DNA from: Scleromatobacter sp045810285
GTDB taxonomy: Bacteria > Pseudomonadota > Gammaproteobacteria > Burkholderiales > Burkholderiaceae_C
Direction: 5' to 3'
Assembly: GCA_045810285.1 (NCBI GenBank)
Contig: JBJMWE010000474.1
Coordinates: 1 to 28,529, forward strand
Length of the DNA stretch: 28,529 bases
Shown: positions 1-7,539 of the stretch, piece by piece
Layout of the letters: each line of letters starts with the position of its first letter
Numbering within the stretch: the first letter of the stretch is position 1
Program-made: the position numbers and the translations under genes
The notes under the pieces: model-generated
Databases searched by the model: none
What the model saw: only the letters and a program-made list of their open reading frames with translations
What the model was told of the DNA's origin: nothing

Positions 1-228
1 CCGAACGTCGTCGGCGTGCCGCTGGCGGACGGCGGCTACGCGGCCGTCCGCGTGCTGAAATCCTCCACGCACGCGCCCGATGCGCAATGGAAGGACGCCG
101 CCACCTACGCCTATGAGGACGCCGAGGCGCAGGCCGTCTACGATGCGCTCAAGGCGCGCTACAAGGTCAAGTACGACGACGAACGTATCGCCAAGACGAC
201 GTCCCAGGCAGCATCTGCCCCCAATTGA
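1..228 (+). CDS. C-terminal fragment, probable PpiD-type periplasmic peptidyl-prolyl isomerase
   Basis: The reading frame is open from the first base and stops at 226-228, so only the last 75 residues are present. The fragment has a short beta-strand-like stretch (YAAVRVLK) followed by an acidic, charged helix (AYEDAEAQAVYDALKARYKVKYDDERI) and a low-complexity Ala/Ser tail. A 'Y-x-x-x-x-V' strand followed by a helix ending in 'ALKARYKV' is what I recall for the C-terminus of SurA/PpiD-family chaperones in Burkholderiales, where this gene often lies next to a tRNA. The catalytic parvulin domain lies outside the window, so the assignment is an inference from the tail only. The stop codon lies 10 bp before the -10 box of the tRNA gene. 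Confidence 0.45.
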   Translation, partial: PNVVGVPLADGGYAAVRVLKSSTHAPDAQWKDAATYAYEDAEAQAVYDALKARYKVKYDDERIAKTTSQAASAPN

Positions 229-238
229 AAAAGCGCGC

Positions 239-244
239 TATAAT
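239..244 (+). promoter_or_regulatory. -10 box of the tRNA-His promoter
   Basis: A perfect TATAAT lies 13 bp before the tRNA 5' end, at a distance that fits a start site around 250. No convincing -35 hexamer sits 16-18 bp upstream. The TTGAAA at 225-230 is too close. Confidence 0.6.
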
Positions 245-257
245 CATTGGCTCCGGT

Positions 258-334
258 GGTGGCTATAGCTCAGTTGGTAGAGTCCCAGATTGTGATTCTG
301 GTTGTCGTGGGTTCGAGTCCCATTAGCCACCCCA
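258..334 (+). tRNA. tRNA-His (anticodon GTG)
   Basis: The cloverleaf is complete. The acceptor stem GTGGCTA (259-265) pairs with TAGCCAC (324-330). The anticodon stem is CCAGA/TCTGG, with anticodon GTG at 292-294. The T-loop GTTCGAGTC is present and CCA is encoded at 332-334. The G at 258 is the extra G-1 typical of tRNA-His and pairs with discriminator C331. The sequence is close to the E. coli tRNA-His as I remember it. It has its own -10 box and terminator, so it is a single-gene unit. Confidence 0.97.
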
Positions 335-347
335 CCCGAACATGAAA

Positions 348-380
348 GAAAGCTCCTGGATTGCCAGGAGCTTTTTTTTT
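348..380 (+). terminator. Rho-independent terminator after tRNA-His
   Basis: A 10-bp perfect stem (350-359 with 364-373, AAGCTCCTGG/CCAGGAGCTT) has a 4-nt loop and is followed by a run of T to 380. It starts about 15 bp after the tRNA CCA end. The T-run merges directly into the first member of the repeat region. Confidence 0.93.
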
Positions 381-385
381 GGCTC

Positions 386-481
386 TTCGCCGATCTGCTG
401 GGAGGCTGCCGGCAACGTGGCTGCCGGGCGGGGGGCATCGCCTCACGGACAGGCTCATCCCTTGACCCTGTCATCCTGCGA
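386..481 (+). repeat. Long dispersed repeat, copy 1
   Basis: This segment matches 28372-28467 with a few substitutions and one or two 1-bp indels. Shared blocks include GGAGGCTGCCGGC near the start and about 38 bp beginning CATCGCCTCACGGACAGG with one mismatch. The match ends at the palindromic ATCCTGCG element in both copies. Confidence 0.8.
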
Positions 482-494
482 CTGCGCGCAGGAT
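473..494. repeat. REP-like palindrome ATCCTGCG-N6-CGCAGGAT, copy 1
   Basis: The two 8-bp arms are perfect and surround the loop ACTGCG. The symmetry extends outward to 11-bp arms at 470-480 and 487-497. The loop is the reverse complement of the CGCAGT loop in the copy at 28459-28480, so the two copies have opposite orientation. Confidence 0.8.
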
Positions 495-563
495 GACGGG
501 GCAAAGAATCGACGTTCCGGGCAGCGTCCCACACCAGGTCTGGACGGACGCGCTCCCTGTACT

Positions 564-596
564 TCGGCGATGAACCTGTTTTTTGGCTTCGCCGAC
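564..596 (-). repeat. TCGGCGA...TCGCCGA inverted repeat, copy 1
   Basis: Read on the minus strand, this 33-bp element (7-bp arms 564-570/589-595 around an A-rich centre) closely matches the plus-strand element at 28347-28381, including the GCCAA and GGTTCATCGCCGAA blocks. The region just after the tRNA T-run (about 372-396, minus strand) looks like a partial copy. Confidence 0.6.
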
Positions 597-677
597 TCGC
601 GTGCAGGCGCCAGCTTCGGTGCCCGGCCAGTGACCTCGGTGCCCGGCGCGCGATGCGCCCGCAGCCCAGGCGCTGTC

Positions 678-699
678 ATCCTGCGCGAAGTCGCAGGAT
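678..699. repeat. REP-like palindrome ATCCTGCG-N6-CGCAGGAT, copy 2
   Basis: The 8-bp arms are perfect, the loop is CGAAGT, and the element is flanked by GTC on the left and CC on the right, as in the copy at 28459-28480. A degenerate relative lies at about 773-795. Confidence 0.8.
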
Positions 700-840
700 C
701 CACGCCTGTCATCACGCTCGTCCTCCCGCAGGCGCCGCAGCCTGAAGGCGGCGCACGCCCGCGGCGAGGCGGATCTCTGCGACTGCGTGCAGGATGACGG
801 GAACCGGGAGCACGACGACGACGTGGCCTCGATCGCGCGT

Positions 841-873
841 TTCGGCGAGGGACCTCTTCTTGCCTGCGCCGAT
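841..873 (-). repeat. TCGGCG...TCGCCGAA inverted repeat, copy 2 (diverged)
   Basis: On the minus strand this reads ATCGGCG, then an A/G-rich centre, then TCGCCGAA. It is a more diverged member of the family at 564-596 and 28347-28381. Confidence 0.4.
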
Positions 874-959
874 GAATCCCGCGACCAGGTGGCGGTCAAC
901 GCGATCGACGCTGGTGACCGCCGCGCGGATCGCATCGACCCGCCATCTCCACGCGACGC

Positions 960-2042
960 TCAGAACGCGTAGCTCACCCCCGCCGACGCCGTCCAGCGCG
1001 GTGCCAGCTGGTAGCCCACGAGATGGCTCGCGACCGGCAGCTGCACGAAGCCGAAGGCCTGCCAGTGTTCGCCCACCGCGCCCGTGACGCCGGGGCTCAC
1101 GTAGACGACGGTGCCCTCGCTGTCGGGGTTGTCGGCCAGGGCGCCCTGGTCGGCGCCCTTGTGCGAGATGTTGACCTGCACCTGCGGGATCAGGCTGGGC
1201 GTGGCCTGCCAACGCGCGCCGACGCTGACGAAGGTGGTGTTGCCGACGCGGAAGTCCTGGCCCGCGCCACGCAGGCGGTGGGCGATGGCGGCCTGGTATT
1301 GCGCGTTGACGAAGGCCTCGATGGTGGTGTTCACGGGCCGGTGCCAATAGGCGCCGACGATGAGGTCGGTGCTGCCCGTGCCGGGCTGCAGGCTGGTGTC
1401 GACGAGGTTGTCGGGCGAGTCGTTGGCGGACAGCGGGCCATGCTGGAACGCGACCGGCTTGCGGCCGACGATGCGCGAGCCGTCGGCGCTCGGGCCGCCG
1501 TAGCGGCCGGTGGGCAGCTTCAGCCCCAGCTGCAGGCCCAGGTCGTGCTCCTCCAGCAGGCCCTGCCACGTGACGAGCACGCGGACGTCGCCCAGCCCCT
1601 GGATGCGGGCGGTGCTGAGCTGGTCGTCGGTGACCGGGTTGGTGGCTTGCGCGTAGGTCGAGTGGCCGCGGTCGACCCAGGGCACCAGCAGGCGCACGCC
1701 CCAGTCCTCGCTGGGCATCCAGCCGATGCCCAGCGTGGCGTAGCGGTTGACGGTGTCGTGCTCGACTTCCTGGTCGCCGCCGGCATCGTTGATCGCGGCG
1801 ACGTCGGCGGTCGACACCGCCTTGTCGCCGTGGCGCAGCTGGCTCTGGTCGATGGTGTCGAACTGCAGGCTCATGTTCCAGCCGGGCCGCGTCGGAAAGC
1901 CGGTGGCCGCGTCGGTGGACAGCGAGCAGCCGCAGGTGGCACAGGCCGTGGCGTTCGTGGCGGCCAGTGCGAGCAGGGCGGCGGGCGCGAGGGCGCGCGC
2001 GCGTATGGGCGCGAGCGCGGCCGTGAGGAGGTTCTTCGTCAT
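960..2042 (-). CDS. Outer-membrane beta-barrel protein with Cys-rich N-terminus (transporter/porin-like)
   Basis: This is a 360-residue protein. It has a signal-peptide-like N-terminus (residues about 1-33, ALAPAALLALAATNATA) followed at once by a CATCGC motif (C34, C37, C39). The rest is a succession of amphipathic strands with aromatic girdles (WNMSLQFDTIDQ, WGVRLLVPWVDRG, DVRVLVTWQG). It ends in a terminal Phe (SAGVSYAF), as expected for an outer-membrane barrel recognised by the BAM complex. I recognise the general family of CxxCGC-bearing barrels, distantly like the MetA-pathway/transporter family, but not a specific substrate. The three cysteines could bind a metal after export. The upstream gene on the same strand, 120 bp away, encodes a DUF2946 protein that often sits with copper-related genes, so a joint role in metal handling is an inference. 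Confidence 0.75.
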   Translation of the reverse strand: MTKNLLTAALAPIRARALAPAALLALAATNATACATCGCSLSTDAATGFPTRPGWNMSLQFDTIDQSQLRHGDKAVSTADVAAINDAGGDQEVEHDTVNRYATLGIGWMPSEDWGVRLLVPWVDRGHSTYAQATNPVTDDQLSTARIQGLGDVRVLVTWQGLLEEHDLGLQLGLKLPTGRYGGPSADGSRIVGRKPVAFQHGPLSANDSPDNLVDTSLQPGTGSTDLIVGAYWHRPVNTTIEAFVNAQYQAAIAHRLRGAGQDFRVGNTTFVSVGARWQATPSLIPQVQVNISHKGADQGALADNPDSEGTVVYVSPGVTGAVGEHWQAFGFVQLPVASHLVGYQLAPRWTASAGVSYAF

Positions 2043-2162
2043 GAGGTGTGGGCGTACGTGAGCCGTGCGTGCGCCGGCAATCGGCGGGCGCGCGACGGCA
2101 CGAGATCAGTGGATGCCCGATGGATGTCGGGCGGTTCGCGGGCGTTCCCGCCCGGGCGGATC

Positions 2163-2546
2163 TCAGGCGACGGACGGCGGCGCCCGTGGCTGGGCGCTGG
2201 CCCAGGTGGCGTTGGCGCGCGGCGCCCGCACGAACGCGGCCGGGTGGGCGCGGAAGGCGAGGGCGACGCCCGTGTCGGCGCGCCCCGGATCGGGCGGAAG
2301 CGCCAGGTCGGCGTGCAGCGCACAGTACGGGCAGTGCTCGAACGCATGCGGCGCCGCGGGCGATCCGCCGGCGGCGGACCGGCCCGGCTTCGCCGCCGTG
2401 AGCGTCGCAGCCGAGCAGACCTGGCCCCACAGCTGCGTGCGCGAGGCCGACAGCCACCCGCTGACGGACGGCGCCAGCGTGACCAGCAGGATCGCGACGA
2501 GGGCGATCCAGCTGGTGAGCGAGCGGCGGCCGCGCAGGAGGGGCAT
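2163..2546 (-). CDS. DUF2946-family small membrane protein
   Basis: This is a 127-residue protein starting at the ATG at 2544-2546. A basic N-terminus (MPLLRGRRSLTSW) precedes one hydrophobic segment (IALVAILLVTLAPSVSGWL, roughly residues 14-32). A single Cys follows (WGQVCSA), then a HCPYC motif preceded by AFEH and followed by ALH. The pattern of one helix, a lone Cys and then H-x2-C-P-x-C is the DUF2946 signature. These proteins are often encoded beside copper and TonB-receptor genes, but their biochemical role is unknown to me. The His/Cys cluster suggests metal binding. An in-frame start 42 bp upstream exists but would add a Gly/Arg-rich tail and would ignore the -10-like box at 2554-2559. 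It is probably transcribed together with the barrel protein downstream. Confidence 0.75.
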   Translation of the reverse strand: MPLLRGRRSLTSWIALVAILLVTLAPSVSGWLSASRTQLWGQVCSAATLTAAKPGRSAAGGSPAAPHAFEHCPYCALHADLALPPDPGRADTGVALAFRAHPAAFVRAPRANATWASAQPRAPPSVA

Positions 2547-2553
2547 GGCGTCG

Positions 2554-2559
2554 ATTCTA
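2554..2559 (-). promoter_or_regulatory. Candidate -10 box (TAGAAT), leaderless arrangement
   Basis: On the minus strand TAGAAT lies 7 nt before the ATG of the DUF2946 gene. This would place transcription start at or next to the start codon. No -35 box is obvious. The same spacing is seen before two other genes in this window. Confidence 0.4.
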
Positions 2560-2738
2560 GGCCGGCCGCCCGGGCGTCCCCCCGGCATGGATCAAGCCGC
2601 ACGAAGGCTGGCGCAGCGGAAAACGTCCCTCCCTGGCGCGCCGGGCCCCCGGCGGCGGCCGGGCGCGCCGGGCGTTGGGACCCCTGGCCCACCGGTTGCC
2701 ACGGCCGAGTCGGTCCACGCCACGCATCGGAACACCGC

Positions 2739-4550
2739 ATGAATCGCCCCATTGAAGACTACGCCCTGATCGGCAACCAGGAGACCGCCGCCCTCGTCGC
2801 GCGCGACGGCTCGATCGACTGGATGGCCATGCCGCGCTTCGACAGCCCGCCGTGCTTCGCCGCGCTGCTGGGCACGTCCGAGCACGGGCGCTGGCGCGTC
2901 GCACCGGTTGCCGACGACGTGCGGGTGGAGCGCCGCTACCGCGACGGCTCCACGGTGCTGGAAACGCGCTTCACGACGCCCGACGGCGAGGTGCTGCTGA
3001 CCGACTTCATGAGCCGCCGCGACGGCGTGTGCGACCTGATGCGCCTCGTGCGCGGCGTGCGCGGACGCGTGGCGATGCGCACGGAGATCGTCGTGCGCTT
3101 CGACTACGGCTCGGTGGTGCCCTGGGTCTCGCGCCGGGACGACGGCCGCCTGCACTTCACCGCCGGCCCCGACCGCCTCACGCTGGCCACGCCGGTGGCG
3201 CTGCGCGGCGAGGGCATGCGCACGCTCGGCGACTTCGAGCTGGCGCAGGGCGACGAGGTGGCGTTCACGCTCACCTGGCAGCCGTCGTGGCGCGAGGACC
3301 TGCGTGCGCCCGACGCCTCCGACGCGCTCGAGCAGGTGGTGGCGCAATGGGAGGCGTGGTCCTCGAAGCTGCCGCAGGGCGACGAGGTGTCCGAGGCGAT
3401 GCGGCGTTCGCTGGTGACGCTCAAGGCGCTCGCGCACTGGCAGACGGGCGGCATCGTGGCCGCCGCCACCACCTCGCTGCCCGAGAAGATCGGCGGCACG
3501 CGCAACTGGGACTACCGCTTCTGCTGGCTGCGCGACGCCACGTTCACGCTGTACGCGCTGCTGGGCCTGGGCTTCGTGGACGAGGCCGAGGCCTGGCGCG
3601 CGTGGCTGGTGCGCGCGGTGGCCGGCAGCCCGGACGACCTGCAGATCATGTACGGCGTGGCGGGCGAGCGGCGCCTGTTCGAGTACGAGGTGCCCTGGCT
3701 GCCCGGCTACGAGGGCTCGGTGCCGGTGCGCGTGGGCAACGCCGCGGCGGGCCAGGTGCAGCTCGACGTCTACGGCGAGGTGCTGGACGCGATGTACGTC
3801 GCGCGCAAGGCGGGCCTCGCGTACGACGCCACGAGCTGGTCGCTCGAGTGCGCGATGGTCAGGCACCTGGAGACCATCTGGGACCAGCCCGACGACGGCA
3901 TCTGGGAAGTGCGCGGCGGCCGGCGCCACTTCGTGCACTCCAAGATCATGGCCTGGGTCGCGTTCGACCGCGCCGTGCGCTCGGCCGACGAGTTCGGCCT
4001 CGAAGGTCCCGTCGACCACTGGCGCGAGATCCGCGACACGATCCACGCGCAGGTGTGCGAGCGCGGCTTCGACCGCACGCAGGGCGCGTTCGTGCAGTCC
4101 TATGGGTCGTCGGCGCTCGACGCCAGCCTGCTGCTGGCCGCGGTGGTCGGCTTCCTGCCCCCCGACGACCCGCGCATGATCGGCACCGTCGCGGCCATCG
4201 AGCGCCACCTGCTGCGCGACGGCCTCGTGCTGCGCTACGACACCGGCGACGGCAAGGACGGCCTGCCGCCGGGCGAGGGCGCCTTCCTCGCCTGCAGCTT
4301 CTGGCTCGCCGACAACTACCTGCTGCAGGATCGCATCGAGGAGGCGCAGGCGCTGTTCGACCAGCTCCTGGGCTACTGCAACGACGTCGGGCTGCTGGCC
4401 GAGGAGTACGACCCCGTCGCGAAGCGCCAGCTGGGCAACTTCCCGCAGGCGTTCTCGCACCTGGCGTTGATCAACACGGCGACAGGGCTCGCGGGGCGGC
4501 TGGGGACGGCGCACCAGCGGGCGGCGGGAAGCAGCCAGACCAGGAGGTGA
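2739..4550 (+). CDS. GH15 family glucoamylase/trehalase-like glycoside hydrolase
   Basis: This is a 603-residue protein. The N-terminal 220 or so residues form the beta-sandwich domain typical of bacterial GH15 (start MNRPIEDYALIGNQETAALV, then GSIDWMAMPRFDSP). The rest is the alpha/alpha-barrel. Family motifs are RNWDYRFCWLRDA (N256-W-D-Y-R), GSVPVRVGNAA, LLAEEYDP (E555/E556) and GNFPQAFSHLALIN near the end. The Glu pair at 555-556 is a candidate for the catalytic base by comparison with other GH15 enzymes. The family inverts alpha-glucosidic bonds (maltodextrins, trehalose), and sequence alone does not decide the substrate. No signal peptide is seen, so it is probably cytoplasmic. The ATG at 2739 is chosen because the longer in-frame extension is not protein-like and the domain begins here. 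It is divergent from DUF2946, with about 190 bp between them. Confidence 0.9.
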   Translation: MNRPIEDYALIGNQETAALVARDGSIDWMAMPRFDSPPCFAALLGTSEHGRWRVAPVADDVRVERRYRDGSTVLETRFTTPDGEVLLTDFMSRRDGVCDLMRLVRGVRGRVAMRTEIVVRFDYGSVVPWVSRRDDGRLHFTAGPDRLTLATPVALRGEGMRTLGDFELAQGDEVAFTLTWQPSWREDLRAPDASDALEQVVAQWEAWSSKLPQGDEVSEAMRRSLVTLKALAHWQTGGIVAAATTSLPEKIGGTRNWDYRFCWLRDATFTLYALLGLGFVDEAEAWRAWLVRAVAGSPDDLQIMYGVAGERRLFEYEVPWLPGYEGSVPVRVGNAAAGQVQLDVYGEVLDAMYVARKAGLAYDATSWSLECAMVRHLETIWDQPDDGIWEVRGGRRHFVHSKIMAWVAFDRAVRSADEFGLEGPVDHWREIRDTIHAQVCERGFDRTQGAFVQSYGSSALDASLLLAAVVGFLPPDDPRMIGTVAAIERHLLRDGLVLRYDTGDGKDGLPPGEGAFLACSFWLADNYLLQDRIEEAQALFDQLLGYCNDVGLLAEEYDPVAKRQLGNFPQAFSHLALINTATGLAGRLGTAHQRAAGSSQTRR

Positions 4551-4735
4551 GCGCGCGATCGGCCGCCAGGACGCGGCCGCCGACCGGTCGAACGGCTCGA
4601 GGCGGCAGCGCCGGGGCGATGTCGGCCGCCCTTCATGCGCGACGTCGCCTGCGCGACGCCGTGTCTCGTGCGGGACGGACACCGCCTGCCGCGCGATGAT
4701 TGAATACGCCCGAGCCGTTTCGAAGGAGAGCCCCG

Positions 4736-5977
4736 ATGACCAGCGACTACTCGAGCAAGACCCGCGACCTGCTGCAACGCCTCGGCGACTTCTTCGACCG
4801 GCACATCCATCCGAACGAGGAGCGCTACGTGCGCGAGATCGAGGAGAACCGGCGCGCGGGCAACGCGTGGATCCCGTCGAAGGTGATCGACGAGCTCAAG
4901 CCGATCGCGCGCCGCGAGGGGCTGTGGAACCTGTTCCTGCCGCATCCGTACGAAGGGCAGGGCGGCATCTCCAATCTCGACTACGCGCCGCTGTGCGAGC
5001 AGATGGGGCGCGTGATGTGGTCCGCCGAGGTGTTCAACTGCTCCGCGCCGGACACCGGCAACATGGAGACGCTGGAGCGCTACGGCACCGAGGAGCAGAA
5101 GGCGCGCTGGCTGCGGCCGCTGCTGGCCGGCGAGATCCGCTCGGCCTTCCTGATGACGGAGCCCGCGGTGGCCTCGTCGGACGCCACCAACATCCAGTGC
5201 TCGATCCGCCGCGAGGGCGACGAATACGTCATCAACGGCCGCAAGTGGTTCAGCTCGGGTGCGGGCAACCCGCGCTGCGCGATCTTCATCGTGATGGGCA
5301 AGACCGATCCCGACGGGCCGCGCCACGCGCAGCAGTCGATGGTGCTGGTGCCGCGCGACACGCCGGGCGTCACCGTCGTGCGTCCACTGACGGTGTTCGG
5401 CTATGACGACGCCCCGCACGGCCACATGGAGGTGACGCTGGAGAACGTGCGCGTGCCGGTGTCGGCCATCCTGCTGGGCGAAGGGCGCGGTTTCGAGATC
5501 GCCCAGGGCCGCCTCGGGCCGGGCCGCATCCACCACTGCATGCGCTCGATCGGCACCGCCGAACGCGCGCTCGAATCGATGGTGGATCGGCTGGCCGAGC
5601 GCGTGGCGTTCGGGCGCCCGCTGGCGGAGCAGTCGATCTGGCACGAGCGCATCGCGGAGTCGCGCTGCCTGATCGACCAGGCGCGCCTGCTCACGCTCGA
5701 CGCCGCGCACCGGATGGACACGGTGGGCAACAAGGAGGCGCGCGCCGAGATCGCGATGATCAAGGTGGTCGCGCCCAACGTGTCGTGCAAGGTCGTCGAC
5801 TGGGCGATCCAGGCCCACGGCGCGGCGGGCGTCAGCGGCGACTTCTGGCTCGCCGATGCCTACGCGCAGCAGCGCACGGTGCGCATCGTCGACGGGCCCG
5901 ACGAGGTGCACCGCAACGCGATCGCCAAGCTGGAGATCGCGAAACGGGCCGGCGCGCGGCGCATGAAGGCCGGCTGA
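4736..5977 (+). CDS. Acyl-CoA dehydrogenase family protein (ACAD10/11-like)
   Basis: This is a 413-residue flavoprotein. Order: an all-alpha N-domain (residues about 1-130, with LPHPYEGQGGISNLDYAPLCEQMGR), a beta-barrel middle domain starting at FLMTEPAVASSDATNI, and a C-terminal helical domain with GRLGPGRIHHCMRSIG, FGRPLAEQ and AHGAAGVSGDFWLADAYAQ. It closes with RTVRIVDGPDEVHRNAIAKLE, where medium-chain enzymes carry the catalytic glutamate. These features match the long-chain or hydroxyacyl ACAD10/11-like branch, which uses FAD to form an alpha,beta-enoyl-CoA. The substrate cannot be told from sequence. The ATG at 4736 is preceded by AAGGAG at 4723-4728 with good spacing. An in-frame TTG at 4700 is less likely. 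The gene ends 3 bp before the convergent stop of the next gene. Confidence 0.9.
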   Translation: MTSDYSSKTRDLLQRLGDFFDRHIHPNEERYVREIEENRRAGNAWIPSKVIDELKPIARREGLWNLFLPHPYEGQGGISNLDYAPLCEQMGRVMWSAEVFNCSAPDTGNMETLERYGTEEQKARWLRPLLAGEIRSAFLMTEPAVASSDATNIQCSIRREGDEYVINGRKWFSSGAGNPRCAIFIVMGKTDPDGPRHAQQSMVLVPRDTPGVTVVRPLTVFGYDDAPHGHMEVTLENVRVPVSAILLGEGRGFEIAQGRLGPGRIHHCMRSIGTAERALESMVDRLAERVAFGRPLAEQSIWHERIAESRCLIDQARLLTLDAAHRMDTVGNKEARAEIAMIKVVAPNVSCKVVDWAIQAHGAAGVSGDFWLADAYAQQRTVRIVDGPDEVHRNAIAKLEIAKRAGARRMKAG

Positions 5978-5980
5978 GCG

Positions 5981-6850
5981 TCAGTGCGGGTGCTCGTCCC
6001 CGCGGTTGCCGCCGGGATGGCGTTGCGGCTGGCCGTGCGGCTCGCCGCCACGCGGGGCGGCTTGCATGTGCGGTGCCTCGGCCGGGCGCATGGACGGCCC
6101 CGGGCGCACGGGCTGCGTCCGCATCTCCGGCGCGGTGCGTGCGCGTTCGACCTGGGGTTCGCCGAAGCCGCCGGGGCGCGGCGTGGCCGCGGTCGGCGGC
6201 ATTCCGTGGTTGCTGCCCATGCGCTGCTCGGGCGTGCCCAGCGCGCGGTGCTCGTGCTCCTGCTGCGCCTGCGTCCAGTCCGGGTGTTGACCACCCTCGA
6301 AGCGGCGCTGGCTCGCGGTGGGCTGTGAATGCCAGGGCGACCTGCCGCCGTTGAAGCTCTCCGCGTGGGCGGGACGCTGCGGCACTGGCGCACGATAGAC
6401 GTCGTGCACGCGGCCCGTCGGGATGTTGTTGACGGCCGTGTTGTAGCGGAAGTGGTGGCGGTCCCAGCGCCCGCCCTCATAGCCGCGGCCGATGTAGCCG
6501 TAGCCGTAGTTGATGCCGCCGTAGTAGCCCACGTGCGGGCCCCAGTACCCGCGGTGCCAGCGATAGCCACCGTCGTAGAAGGCCCAGTAGCCCGGCGTCC
6601 ACAGCAGGCCGACGCCGGGTGGCATCACCCAGGTGCCCGGCACCCAGATGTAGTCGCCGGAGGCCGGATCCCACGCCCAGTAGCCGGGCGTCCAGATGTA
6701 GCCGTCGCCGGGGATCGGCGGCTGCGCGTACAGCGGCAGCGGGGGCGGCGCGATGGTGACGGATAGGGAGACCGCCGACCACGCGGCCAGCGGCGCCGTC
6801 AGGGCGAGGCCCAGCGCGAGCGTCGTCCGCGTGAAGAGATTCCTGGACAT
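5981..6850 (-). CDS. YXWGXW-repeat exported envelope protein
   Basis: This is a 289-residue protein. A signal peptide covers residues about 1-26 (MSRNLFTRTTLALGLALTAPLAAWSA). A proline-rich strand follows. Then come at least four tandem aromatic repeats of the form Y-x-W-x-P-G-x-W between residues 51 and 103 (YIWTPGYW, YIWVPGTW, LLWTPGYW, YRWHRGYW) and a Gly/Tyr-rich segment (GYYGGINYGYGYIGRGY). The C-terminal half is low-complexity, rich in Pro, His, Arg and Gln. The repeat is the YXWGXW family seen in many proteobacterial periplasmic proteins with no established function. It sits tail to tail with the acyl-CoA dehydrogenase. A GAGAGGG-like ribosome site precedes the start. A 7-bp hairpin with a 3-nt loop (6875-6891) lies in the upstream leader and may belong to the end of the preceding gene. 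Confidence 0.85.
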   Translation of the reverse strand: MSRNLFTRTTLALGLALTAPLAAWSAVSLSVTIAPPPLPLYAQPPIPGDGYIWTPGYWAWDPASGDYIWVPGTWVMPPGVGLLWTPGYWAFYDGGYRWHRGYWGPHVGYYGGINYGYGYIGRGYEGGRWDRHHFRYNTAVNNIPTGRVHDVYRAPVPQRPAHAESFNGGRSPWHSQPTASQRRFEGGQHPDWTQAQQEHEHRALGTPEQRMGSNHGMPPTAATPRPGGFGEPQVERARTAPEMRTQPVRPGPSMRPAEAPHMQAAPRGGEPHGQPQRHPGGNRGDEHPH

Positions 6851-6945
6851 GGTGGCCCTCTCGTCGTGTTGTGGAACGCCGTGGCGGCGTTGCTCTGCAG
6901 CACACGTGGCAATCGGTGCGCCCGTCGAGCATGTCAGCGGACGCT

Positions 6946-7401
6946 TCAGCCCGCCGTGCGCTGCCGGAAACAGACGATGCGCCGCGTCTCCTCGAAGCCG
7001 AGCGCCCGGTGCAGCGCGTGGCTGTCCGGGTTGTCCAGGAGCGCGTCCGAGGCGAACTCCGAGCAGCCCTGTGCGCGGCCCCACGCGCGGGCGTGCGTGA
7101 CGAGCGCGCGCGCCAGCCCGTGCCGGCGCGCCTGCGGCGCGACGTACACCGCCTCGAGGAAGGCGACCGGCGAACTGCGGGTGCCCGGCACGGGGTCCGC
7201 CCGCAACGAGACTTCGGCCAGGCCCACCGGCAGGCCTTCCTCGTCGACCACGAGGAACTGCGCATGGCGATCGGGCCGTGCGGCGAAGCGATCCATCTCG
7301 GCGCGCAGGGTGGCTTCGTCGTGATGCGGGAACAGCGCGCGGCGCAGGGCCAGCCAGGCGCTGTCGTCGCTTCGGGTGCAGGGGCAGATGGCGTAGCGCA
7401 T
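6946..7401 (-). CDS. GNAT acetyltransferase, aminoglycoside 6'-N-acetyltransferase-like
   Basis: This is a 151-residue single GNAT domain. Visible motifs are an N-terminal strand and helix (SAWLALRRALFPHHDEATLRAEM), strand FLVVDEEGLPVGLAEVSLR, then FLEAVYVAPQARRHGLARALV. This is the acetyl-CoA site, of the R/Q-x-x-G-x-A type. It ends with CSEFASDALLDNPDSHALHRALGFEETRRIVCFRQ. The 'E-FASD-N-SH-H-LGFEET' ending is characteristic of AAC(6')-I enzymes, which acetylate aminoglycosides. Chromosomal relatives may have other amine substrates, so resistance is not implied. The start at 7401 gives the usual length. An ATG at 7440 in the same frame is an alternative, and neither has a good ribosome site. 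Confidence 0.8.
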   Translation of the reverse strand: MRYAICPCTRSDDSAWLALRRALFPHHDEATLRAEMDRFAARPDRHAQFLVVDEEGLPVGLAEVSLRADPVPGTRSSPVAFLEAVYVAPQARRHGLARALVTHARAWGRAQGCSEFASDALLDNPDSHALHRALGFEETRRIVCFRQRTAG

Positions 7402-7539
7402 GGGCGAGGGGTCGAGATACGGCCGAGGGTACCGGGCCATGTCGCCAGCATGGACCTGCGCGCGCGTTCCGTCTGCAACCGTTTGGAACAGGATGCGGAC
7501 GAAGGCGGGACATCCCGGCCGCTCGTCCCGGGCCCGCGA

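Larger units (their letters stand above)
381..959. other. Gene-free stretch filled with short dispersed repeats
   Basis: No reading frame here looks like a protein. The frames that exist run through repeats and have no ribosome binding site. The stretch holds three copies (one degenerate) of an 8-6-8 palindrome, two copies of a TCGGCGA...TCGCCGA inverted repeat, and a roughly 95-bp segment that recurs at the right end of the window. These are listed separately. It separates the tRNA terminator from the 3' end of the minus-strand gene at 960. Confidence 0.7.

Noticed and set aside
342..797. Plus-strand frame of 151 codons
   Set aside because: It begins inside the tRNA terminator region and runs through repeats, with no ribosome site and no recognisable protein features.
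1023..2738. 5' extension of the GH15 frame
   Set aside because: The domain starts at the ATG at 2739, and the extension runs antisense to two recognised genes.
4700..4735. TTG start for the acyl-CoA dehydrogenase
   Set aside because: AAGGAG is well spaced for the ATG at 4736, and the extra residues are not family-like.
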